Below, one piece after another: positions 19,080-26,859 of a DNA stretch of 46,383 bases. The stretch is taken from positions 1-46,383 of the forward strand of contig JACQDT010000025.1 in the NCBI GenBank assembly GCA_016200965.1, given 5' to 3'. The position numbers were made by a program, and so were the translations under genes. The notes under the pieces are model-generated. The model had not been told where the DNA came from. It saw nothing but the letters and a program-made list of their open reading frames with translations, and did no database searches. The stretch's first letter is position 1; each line of letters opens with the position of its first letter. The DNA comes from Candidatus Azambacteria bacterium (GTDB taxonomy: Bacteria; Patescibacteriota; Minisyncoccia; GWC2-36-17; WO2-46-25).

Positions 19080-19622
19080 ATGGACCCACTTACATTTTTT
19101 CAATCGGTTTCCGAAGGGGGAGATATTGCCGCCATTACGGCTTCCCCGGTTTTTCTCGCGATAAAATTCCTTTTTATCGTTGCCGCGCTCTTCTTTTTTT
19201 TGCACAGCATATACCTTCTTCGTAAGACAGGGTTGATCGGAGAAAAAGTTGCGTTTTATAAAAACGCGTTTATCCAAAAACTTCCGCCGATTTCCAAGGA
19301 TGAGCTGGTCAAAGCATGGGAAGCGATTCAGGCGCGCATGGCGACGATGCGCGAGCCGGACTGGAAGCTTTCCATCATCGAAGCCGACAAGCTTCTTGAC
19401 GAATTGTTCAGGCGCACAGGGTATAAAGGCAAGGATATGGGCGAACGCATGAAGCAGATAACGACAGAACAGCTTTCCTGCATCAATGACGTGTGGAAAG
19501 CTCACAAAGTGCGTAACCTTCTTTCCCACGACATTAATTATCACATCAGTTTCTCCGAGGCGCAGTGGGTGATTGAAACCTACAAAGAAGCGCTCAAAGA
19601 GATCGGGATACTTGCCCAGTAA
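19080..19622 (+). CDS. Single-TM hypothetical protein
   Basis: MDPLTFFQSVSEGGDIAAI... TM ... HKVRNLLSHDINYHISFSEAQWVIETYKEALKEIG. Confidence 0.65.
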   Translation: MDPLTFFQSVSEGGDIAAITASPVFLAIKFLFIVAALFFFLHSIYLLRKTGLIGEKVAFYKNAFIQKLPPISKDELVKAWEAIQARMATMREPDWKLSIIEADKLLDELFRRTGYKGKDMGERMKQITTEQLSCINDVWKAHKVRNLLSHDINYHISFSEAQWVIETYKEALKEIGILAQ

Positions 19623-19757
19623 TACAACCTCGACTGGGTACGCCGTTTGATGAAACGTCTCGTATGCATTGGTTATCTCCACAGAGACCAAGCATCGCAG
19701 ACCATGATTACCAACGGCGCACCCCGACGTTTCGTCAGTCGAGGTTGACATACTGGG
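19615..19757 (+). repeat. 143-bp CCCAGTA-bounded inverted-repeat element, copy A
   Basis: CCCAGTAATACAACCTCGACT...AGTCGAGGTTGACATACTGGG; homologous to 46162-46306 on the minus strand. Confidence 0.85.
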
Positions 19758-19827
19758 CTTGAATAATTCTGAATTTCAAGTACAATAGATGCTATTGGCT
19801 ATTTGCTGATAGCTATTTGTTTTATTC

Positions 19828-19901
19828 CCCGGGGTGGAGCAGTCTGGTAGCTCGTCGGTCTCATAAGCCGAAGGTCGCGGGTTCAAATCCCGCCCCCGGA
19901 A
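19828..19901 (+). tRNA. tRNA-fMet (CAT), initiator
   Basis: Full cloverleaf; C1xA72 mismatch in the acceptor stem; anticodon loop CTCATAA; no encoded CCA. Confidence 0.9.
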
Positions 19902-19991
19902 CACTTATTAGCTCATAACTGATAACCTATAACTTATAACTGCCTGCTCTGCCGTTATTAGTTATAAGTTATTTGTTGTTAGTTATCCTAA

Positions 19992-20063
19992 GCCAGCGTA
20001 GCTCAATGGCAGAGCGAGCGTTTCATAAGCGCTAGGTCGCAGGTCCGATTCCTGCCGCTGGTA
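19992..20063 (+). tRNA. tRNA with CAT anticodon (elongator Met or Ile2)
   Basis: GCCAGCG...CGCTGGT acceptor; loop TTCATAA. Confidence 0.85.
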
Positions 20064-20150
20064 CTCAATTAGATTTTGCCACGCGAAAGCGCCCACAAAA
20101 TCAATTGTCCCGAGCGAGTCCCGCCCTTTGAAAATATTCATATTCTTTAA

Positions 20151-20251
20151 ACATGTCGTCTGCGGGCCCGTGGTCTAGTCTGGTCTATGGCGCCTCCCTG
20201 TCACGGAGGAAATCGCCGGTTCAAATCCGGTCGGGCCCGCAGACGACATGT
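20151..20251. repeat. 20-bp perfect inverted repeat enclosing tRNA-Asp
   Basis: ACATGTCGTCTGCGGGCCCG (20151-20170) is the exact reverse complement of 20232-20251. Confidence 0.9.
20164..20239 (+). tRNA. tRNA-Asp (GTC)
   Basis: GGGCCCG...CGGGCCC acceptor; CCTCC CTGTCAC GGAGG; T-loop TTCAAAT. Confidence 0.92.
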
Positions 20252-20377
20252 TCCAGCCCAAATGCATTCTATTTCCAATAAACAGCCAAGCAATGCACAT
20301 CCAAAATAAAGATTTGAAAAAGCACCACCGTTGAATGAAGATTGATTCAAACGTGAAAATGCGTTACCATACATACT

Positions 20378-20731
20378 ATGCGGCGCGGCGTGTTGATTTT
20401 GATGTGCGGTCTATTTTTCCTCTCCCTTTGTTCTTTAATGTTTTTTCTTTTCTTGGTTGATCCGGCGTATTTAAGTTTCAGCGGCTTTCTGCTTTTTTAC
20501 TTAAGCGTATTTGCGTGGGTGTGGAGCTTTTTTCTTCTTGGCGGACACTTTCTTTTGGGCGGAAGAAAAAAAAGGTCGCTGGGCGGCGCGTTTGCGCGGA
20601 GAACCGCTCTGCTTGCTTTGCTTGTAGCGACAAGTATTTTCCTTTCGCACACAAATCTTTTCTCGCTGTACGCATTCATTGCGCTTCTCGCGCTGGTTAT
20701 TTTTGCGGAATATATGTTTATGCGGCGATAA
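20378..20731 (+). CDS. Small multi-TM membrane protein
   Basis: Hydrophobic ORF upstream of pheS. Confidence 0.6.
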   Translation: MRRGVLILMCGLFFLSLCSLMFFLFLVDPAYLSFSGFLLFYLSVFAWVWSFFLLGGHFLLGGRKKRSLGGAFARRTALLALLVATSIFLSHTNLFSLYAFIALLALVIFAEYMFMRR

Positions 20732-20740
20732 TCAAACGGT

Positions 20741-21895
20741 ATGGATTCAGAAAAAAATCATTACATGGAAGTGCAATCTCCGGAAGAGCGGAAGCTTCGA
20801 GAGATGCTCGCGCATAGAAATGACGCTGAGGCGAAGCGGCTCACCCGCTTTCTTGAACTTCCCGATTTAACGCGTGATAACGCAAGCCCTTTGTTTGAAT
20901 TGGTCGGGCGCATTAAAAATATCAAGCATTTCTCCGGTTTTGACGATATTAAAGTGCCCGAAATCGTCCGGACCGATGTGAGTTTTGACTTATTCAATTT
21001 TTCTCCCGATCATCCCACCCGAAGGCCTTCCGATACGTATTACGTAGACAAGGACCATATCTTAAGGACGCATACCACGGTCATGTGGTACTACTATTTA
21101 AATGAAAAAGCCGTTAAGGAAAAGATTAAGAATAAGCAATCTGTCGGCTCGCTTTCTTACGGCAAAACATATCGTAAGGATGAGATAGATCGGAACCACA
21201 TGAACGTCTTTCATCAGATAGACGGATGGTATCTCTCTCCCAAATCGAAAGAGGTGATAACGATAGACGACCTGAAAGTGGTCCTCACCGAAATCGTGCA
21301 AGCTATTTACGGAAAGGATATCAAGTTTCGATTTAATATCGATACGTTCCCGTTCACTGATCCAAGCGTTGAGATGGAGATAGAGGTAGAGGGCAGATGG
21401 GTGGAGGTCTTGGGTTCGGGCGTTGTGCACCCCGCCGTGCTTAGAAACTTGGGCGTTGATCCGGATATCTACAACGGCTGGGCGTTCGGCTTCGGCCTCG
21501 AACGGCTCGCAATTATCAGCATGAATCTTCCCGATATCCGCCTTCTCTGGTCCGACGACCCGCGGATTAAAAAACAGCTCCGTTTAGGAAATAGCTATGT
21601 TCCCGTGAGCAAGTATCCGCCGATCACGCGGGATATTTCGTTCGTGGCGTCCGACGATTTCATCCCCAATAATTATTTCGATCTGATACGGGATCTTGGC
21701 GGCGAACTGGTTGAGGAGGTGAAGCTCACGGACAAGTACGAAAATCCGGAAAAATTCGGCGTGCATAAAACAAGCTATACCTATCGCATCGTGTATCGCA
21801 GTAACGACAGGACCTTGCTTTCAAGCGAGGTGGATCCCATCCAGAAAAAAATATACGAGGAAACCGCGAAGCAATTCCACGCCCAGCTAAGATAA
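20741..21895 (+). CDS. pheS: Single-chain phenylalanyl-tRNA synthetase-like protein: PheS catalytic core fused to C-terminal FDX-ACB domain
   Basis: HPTRRPSDTYYVDKDHILRTHTT, VEGRWVEVLGSGVVHPAVLRN, GWAFGFGLERLAI, DIRLLWSDDPR, then KYPPITRDISFV...YFDLIRDLGGELVEEVKLTDKY...TSYTYRIVYRSNDRTLLSSEV. Confidence 0.9.
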   Translation: MDSEKNHYMEVQSPEERKLREMLAHRNDAEAKRLTRFLELPDLTRDNASPLFELVGRIKNIKHFSGFDDIKVPEIVRTDVSFDLFNFSPDHPTRRPSDTYYVDKDHILRTHTTVMWYYYLNEKAVKEKIKNKQSVGSLSYGKTYRKDEIDRNHMNVFHQIDGWYLSPKSKEVITIDDLKVVLTEIVQAIYGKDIKFRFNIDTFPFTDPSVEMEIEVEGRWVEVLGSGVVHPAVLRNLGVDPDIYNGWAFGFGLERLAIISMNLPDIRLLWSDDPRIKKQLRLGNSYVPVSKYPPITRDISFVASDDFIPNNYFDLIRDLGGELVEEVKLTDKYENPEKFGVHKTSYTYRIVYRSNDRTLLSSEVDPIQKKIYEETAKQFHAQLR

Positions 21896-21941
21896 AGGAG
21901 CTCTCTCAATATACGCCTCGAATTTATTGAGCTTTTTAAGG

Positions 21942-21970
21942 TGGACATACGCCCTGAATTTTGGTACAAT
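21942..21970 (+). promoter_or_regulatory. Putative gyrB promoter
   Basis: TGGACA-17 bp-TACAAT just upstream of the gyrB ATG. Confidence 0.5.
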
Positions 21971-21978
21971 TTATTCAT

Positions 21979-24063
21979 ATGGCAGTCGGTAAAAAAGACG
22001 AAAAAGCGAAGGGAAATCCTCGGTATAGCGCTGAGGATATTTATGTATTGGAGGGGCTTGAACCGGTCAGAAAGAGGCCGGGAATGTACATCGGCTCCAC
22101 CGGCCCCGACGGGCTCCATCATTTGGTGTGGGAGATTTTTGATAACTCGCGCGATGAGGCGATGGGCGGGTTTGCGACGGAGATTGAAGTGGCGCTCTTG
22201 CCCGGAAACGTAGTGCGCGTTGCCGATGACGGCCGCGGCATTCCCGTGGATATCCATCCCAAGACGAAAGTATCCGCGCTTGAGACGGCGATGACGACGC
22301 TCCACGCGGGCGGAAAATTCGGCGGGGAGTCGTACAAGGTCTCGGGCGGTCTGCACGGCGTGGGCGCGTCGGTAGTCAACGCGCTTTCCTCATGGCTTCG
22401 CGCGGAGGTGCATCGCGACGGGGGCATGTACGTGCAGGAGTACGACCGCGGAGATCCGCGCGCGAAAGTGAAAAAGGTTGGTTCTTCAAAGCGGCACGGC
22501 ACGATTATTACTTTTACCGCGGACCCCAAAATTTTTACTACCACGACGGAATTTGATTTTCTGAAAATCAAAGACCATCATCGCCAGCAGGCGTATCTGG
22601 TCAAAGGCATGAAGGTGCGGATCATCGACGCGCGGGAACACAAAGAAAAAATAGACACCTCTGTGTTTTTTTTGGACGAATTGCATCTTCCCGTGCCGAC
22701 CTATTCTTTTTATTTTGAAGGCGGGCTTTTGTCGCTGGTGAAATATCTCAACAAAGAGGAAGAGGTCCTGCACGACTCCGTTTTTTACGTGGAGAAAGAG
22801 CACGAAAAAATGATGGTGGAGGTCGCTTTGCAGTACATTGCCGATGTCACCATGCGGGAGATGAGTTTTGCAAATAATATTCACACGCCGGAGGGAGGCA
22901 TGCATCTGACCGGTTTCCGCTCGGCGCTCACGAGGATACTGAACGACTACGCGCGCAAAAACGGCATTTTGAAAGAATCCGACGACAATCTGTCGGGAGA
23001 AGACGTGCGCGAGGGACTGACCGCGGTGGTATCCGTGAAGATTCCCGATCCGCAGTTTGAGGGGCAGACGAAGGCAAAACTCGGTTCGCCCGAAGGAAGG
23101 ACGGCGACGGAAGCCGTAGTGGGAGACGCGCTTTCCGATTTTTTGGAAGAACATCCGCAAGACGCGCGCCGCATCGTGGAGCGCTGCATTCTTTCCCAAA
23201 AAGCGCGCAAAGCGGCAAAAGCCGCGCGCGAAACGGTTTTGCGCAAAGGCATTTTGGAAGGACTCGCCCTCCCGGGAAAGCTTGCCGACTGTTCCTCAAA
23301 ACGTCCGGAAGAATCGGAACTGTATATCGTGGAAGGAGATTCTGCGGGGGGCAGCGCAAAGCAGGGCCGCGACAGGAAATTCCAGGCCATACTGCCTTTA
23401 AAGGGAAAGATTTTGAACATTGAAAAGGCGCGGCTTGACCGGATGCTCGCGTTCACGGAGATCCGCGCGCTCATCATCGCCTTGGGGACGGCGATCGCGG
23501 ACGAATTTGACCTCTCCAAACTTCGGTATCATCGTGTTATCATTATGACGGACGCCGACGTGGACGGCGCGCATATCCGCACGCTTCTGCTCACGCTCTT
23601 TTACCGCTATTTCCGCCCGTTGATCGATAAAGGATATATCTATATCGCCCAGCCGCCGCTGTATCGCCTGCAAGTCGGCAAGAAAGCGGAATATGCGTAT
23701 GCCGATAAAGAAAGAGATGAAATTCTTGCGCGGGTGAAAAAAGAGGGCGCATCAAAAAAGAAAGAGGGAAAAGAGGAGAAAGAAGAGGGAGAAAAAACGG
23801 AAGGTGAATCGGAAGAGGCAGGCGAAGGGAAAGAGAAAATACGGGGCGTGAGCATTCAGCGCTACAAGGGGTTGGGTGAAATGAATCCGGAACAGCTGTG
23901 GGAAACCACGATGAATCCCGCGCGGCGCGTCATGAAGCGGGTCATGGTTGCGGACGGGCAGGAAGCCGATAAAATCTTTGAAGTGCTGATGGGATCGGAC
24001 GTCTTACCCCGCAAGCGATTCATCCAGACGCATGCAAAAAACGTAAAGAATTTAGATGTATAG
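21979..24063 (+). CDS. gyrB: DNA gyrase subunit B
   Basis: RKRPGMYIGSTGPDGLHHLVWEIFDNSRDEA, EGDSAGGSAKQGRDR, RYKGLGEMNPEQLWETTMNP. Confidence 0.97.
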   Translation: MAVGKKDEKAKGNPRYSAEDIYVLEGLEPVRKRPGMYIGSTGPDGLHHLVWEIFDNSRDEAMGGFATEIEVALLPGNVVRVADDGRGIPVDIHPKTKVSALETAMTTLHAGGKFGGESYKVSGGLHGVGASVVNALSSWLRAEVHRDGGMYVQEYDRGDPRAKVKKVGSSKRHGTIITFTADPKIFTTTTEFDFLKIKDHHRQQAYLVKGMKVRIIDAREHKEKIDTSVFFLDELHLPVPTYSFYFEGGLLSLVKYLNKEEEVLHDSVFYVEKEHEKMMVEVALQYIADVTMREMSFANNIHTPEGGMHLTGFRSALTRILNDYARKNGILKESDDNLSGEDVREGLTAVVSVKIPDPQFEGQTKAKLGSPEGRTATEAVVGDALSDFLEEHPQDARRIVERCILSQKARKAAKAARETVLRKGILEGLALPGKLADCSSKRPEESELYIVEGDSAGGSAKQGRDRKFQAILPLKGKILNIEKARLDRMLAFTEIRALIIALGTAIADEFDLSKLRYHRVIIMTDADVDGAHIRTLLLTLFYRYFRPLIDKGYIYIAQPPLYRLQVGKKAEYAYADKERDEILARVKKEGASKKKEGKEEKEEGEKTEGESEEAGEGKEKIRGVSIQRYKGLGEMNPEQLWETTMNPARRVMKRVMVADGQEADKIFEVLMGSDVLPRKRFIQTHAKNVKNLDV

Positions 24064-24064
24064 A

Positions 24065-24712
24065 ATGCGTATCTATGTACTATGTGCGGCGGGAATATTG
24101 GCGATGATGGTTTTTGGTTTTGGCGCGCTTGGCGCTGGTTGTCCCAGTGGTTCGACGGATTGTTATCCTCTCGCAAATCCTCTGTCGGGAAAAGCTGATA
24201 CTGCTCAAGGTCTTATTTGTTTGGTCGTTAGTTTTCTTGCCGCGAAGCTCATGCCGCCCATCGCGGTGTTTGCGGCGTTGTGGGCGAGTTTTCTTTTTTT
24301 GACTTCAACCGGCGACCCCGGCAAGGTGGTTCTTGCGCGGCAGGTACTGGTATGGACGGTCATCGGCGCGGGCATTCTTATTATCGCGCCGGCATTCGTG
24401 ACGCTCGCCATTGACGTGTTCGGTGGCAGTACCAGCGGGAGCACGGTGTCTTCCTGCAGTGCGTCCACGGCCACCGCAACGGTGGTGGGCACGCTTATCA
24501 ATATCATCAATTGGTTTTCGTGGCTTTTGGCGATTCTTGCTGTGGCGGTCGGCTTGTACGCGGGCTTTCTCTATATGACCACAAACGGCGAGCCACAGAA
24601 ACTTACGGTTGCTCACAAGGTTCTTTTTTATGCAATTGTCGGCATAGCAGTCGCAGTACTTGCGTTCAGCATCATTTCCATCGTGGAAGGACTGGTGGGG
24701 GGGGGAGCGTGA
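24065..24712 (+). CDS. TrbC/VirB2-like integral membrane protein with two repeated hydrophobic modules
   Basis: Two pilin-like hydrophobic segment pairs; ORF ends right after a G9 tract. Confidence 0.6.
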   Translation: MRIYVLCAAGILAMMVFGFGALGAGCPSGSTDCYPLANPLSGKADTAQGLICLVVSFLAAKLMPPIAVFAALWASFLFLTSTGDPGKVVLARQVLVWTVIGAGILIIAPAFVTLAIDVFGGSTSGSTVSSCSASTATATVVGTLINIINWFSWLLAILAVAVGLYAGFLYMTTNGEPQKLTVAHKVLFYAIVGIAVAVLAFSIISIVEGLVGGGA

Positions 24713-24933
24713 GTCCTGTTCTCGGTCCGGCGCCAACTTGTCCTTCTCTTCCACCCTTACCAAGTCCTCTCCCAAGTATGACTGAGATTAGCGGCTCTTA
24801 TACATATTTTGACTGTAATAACTGTGGCGCGAGTGTTACGGTTTCTCCGCCATCTGGTTCTTGTACGACTGTTACCAATGAGTTAGTTTTGGGTGCGTAT
24901 TGTGGCACTAGAGTGGTTTGCGTTCCTTAGAAT

Positions 24934-24956
24934 TTACGAGACTAAGTCTCATAAAT
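24934..24956. repeat. REP-like palindrome, copy 1 (overlaps RAYT stop)
   Basis: TTTACGAGACTAAGTCTCATAAA. Confidence 0.75.
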
Positions 24957-25685
24957 TTGTGATTTGGGGCTGTATTCTAGAGAGTGTTCTCTGACGCTTT
25001 CCTCATGTGCTTCTTGTAGCCACTCGAAAATATCTTTTTTATGTTTTTCTGGTTTTCCGAAGTAATTTAACAGAAAATCTCTTGACGTGACTGAGGGAAA
25101 GTTTTTTATACCGATGTAGTCAGGATAACTAGACCATCGGTACTGTTCCAAAAATTTCATCGCTTCCTTGCGATCGGCAACCTTCCCTTGTCTCCAGCCG
25201 GGAAATTTCAGTGCAAGTGGATTAAGATGAAGGTAATAGGGGAGATGTATAAAATGAGCTTCGCGTTTTACAAGAACCGCTTTAAAAGTTCCTTGGAATA
25301 AAGATCCAGTTCTTTGATATTTCTGATTGAAATACATTGTGTATCCTACTCCCAGTTTGTGCATAAACTCCGTAATTCCATTTTCTTTTCGCTGTTTAAG
25401 GAGTAGATGAAAATGGTTTGGCATAAGTACAAACATCAGAATTTCTACAATCAATTTCCTTCTCAATTTACGAGACTTAGTCTCGTAAATTGGTTGGTTA
25501 AGATCAAGATTTTGAAATGAGGGTTTTTTATAGAATAAGTTTCGAGCAGGTTCTTCATTGTTGAATTCAAACAAGTTATGAACAAATCGAAAATGATCCT
25601 GATCGTCTAAGAAGACAGATCGCTTTTCCACGCCGCGGTTGTAGATGTGGTAAATTTCCCCCTCTGTAAATGTAACTTTTCGCAT
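24942..25685 (-). mobile_element. REP-associated tyrosine transposase (RAYT, Y1 family)
   Basis: EGEIYHIYNRGVEKRSVF, MPNHFHLLLKQ (HxH), QRTGSLFQGTFKAVLV, YLHLNPL, YRWSSYPDYIG. Confidence 0.93.
25466..25490. repeat. REP-like palindrome, copy 2 (inside RAYT CDS)
   Basis: TTTACGAGACTTAGTCTCGTAAA. Confidence 0.75.
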
Positions 25686-25692
25686 ACATATA

Positions 25693-25715
25693 TCTTACGA
25701 GACTAAGTCTCGTAA
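25693..25715. repeat. REP-like palindrome, copy 3 (upstream of RAYT start)
   Basis: CTTACGAGACTAAGTCTCGTAAG. Confidence 0.75.
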
Positions 25716-25772
25716 GTCAATCAGGCATAGTTGGTTGACTAATTATTAGGAAGGGAGTAGAGTAGTGTTGAT

Positions 25773-25796
25773 GCCCGTTCGGGGCTTTTTTAAATA
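25773..25796 (+). terminator. Short rho-independent terminator
   Basis: GCCCGTTCGGGGCTTTTTT. Confidence 0.55.
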
Positions 25797-25820
25797 GCGT
25801 AAATAATTTTGCTTACACGC

Positions 25821-26024
25821 ATGAATTTCTTTTCGCGAATGTTCACTACTGCGGTCGTATTCCTGCAGGAGGTAAAAACAGAGCTCAAAAAGACCAGTTT
25901 TCCCGATAGAAACGCGACGACCCGCAACACCATCGCGGTTATTGTGTTTTCAATCGCGGTCGCGATGTTTTTAGGAGGACTTGATATGCTGTTTGCCTAT
26001 CTGCTAAACAGGTTCGTGTTTTAA
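25821..26024 (+). CDS. secE: Preprotein translocase subunit SecE
   Basis: FLQEVKTELKKTSFPDRNATTRNTIAVIVFS; precedes nusG. Confidence 0.9.
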   Translation: MNFFSRMFTTAVVFLQEVKTELKKTSFPDRNATTRNTIAVIVFSIAVAMFLGGLDMLFAYLLNRFVF

Positions 26025-26033
26025 AAGGGCATC

Positions 26034-26579
26034 ATGACCAAACAAACCCTACAGCAAGGAAAGAGTTGGTACGCGATCCACACCTACGCGGGATACGAAG
26101 ACGCGGTGGCGCGGAATTTAAAGCAAAGGATTGAATCCATGGGGATGGAAGAAAAGATCTTCAATGTGCTGGTTCCCAAGGAAAAAAAGATAAAGATCAA
26201 AAACGGGAAGCGGCAGGTGGTGGAAGAAAAGATCTATCCCGGGTACGTGCTGGTGGAGATGGAGGTCACCGACGATTCATGGTACGTGGTGCGCAATACG
26301 CCGCGCGTGACAGGGTTTGTGGGTTCCGGTGTGACGCCGACTGCGCTCTCTCTCGGGGAGATCAAGGTGTTGCAAAAGCGGATAGGCGTGGAAGAGCCGA
26401 AGTACAAAATTGACGTGGCGGCAGGGGACGCGGTGAAAATCACCGACGGCCCGTTTAAGGAATATGACGGCAAGGTTGCCGAGGTGGATGAAGAGAGAGG
26501 AAAAGTGAAAGTATTGGTCTCGCTTTTCGGGCGTGAAACGCCGGTGGAGCTGGATTTTTTGCAAATTAAGAGGATATAA
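26034..26579 (+). CDS. nusG: Transcription antitermination protein NusG
   Basis: WYAIHTYAGYEDAVARNLKQRIESM, YPGYVLVEMEV, TPRVTGFVG, KOW motif. Confidence 0.96.
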   Translation: MTKQTLQQGKSWYAIHTYAGYEDAVARNLKQRIESMGMEEKIFNVLVPKEKKIKIKNGKRQVVEEKIYPGYVLVEMEVTDDSWYVVRNTPRVTGFVGSGVTPTALSLGEIKVLQKRIGVEEPKYKIDVAAGDAVKITDGPFKEYDGKVAEVDEERGKVKVLVSLFGRETPVELDFLQIKRI

Positions 26580-26859
26580 AGGGCTTTATCCGAAACTACG
26601 AGTTAGCTTGACTGATGAAGTAATTTCGGATATAAAACCTTTACCCCGCCCTTATTTTGCAATAGAATACCGTGCGAAGCGCGAGGAGCGAATAGCTCCA
26701 CTCCGTTTGGGGCGAAGCGCTTCGCCCCAAGAAGGGATATGCCTATCCGGCATACGCACTTCGCGATGAGATGCAACGGCACAATAAGGGTGGGGGTGCT
26801 CATAATTGTAGTGAAATTTACTTCGCTACAAAGAGATGAGCTCATACATTTCAACAATT
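26577..26859 (+). promoter_or_regulatory. Module E1: hairpin + promoter (TTTACC-17-TAGAAT, 26640-26668) + structured ~185-nt leader of rplK
   Basis: Homologous to the reverse complement of 44931-45223; predicted stems P1 26673-26683/26755-26765, P2 26685-26699, P3 26709-26728, P4 26739-26753, distal hairpin ~26800-26844. Confidence 0.85.

Noticed and set aside
26577-26859. E1/E2 modules as insertion sequences or MITEs
   Set aside because: No terminal inverted repeats; boundaries coincide with stop and start codons of flanking genes, and the changes preserve pairing.
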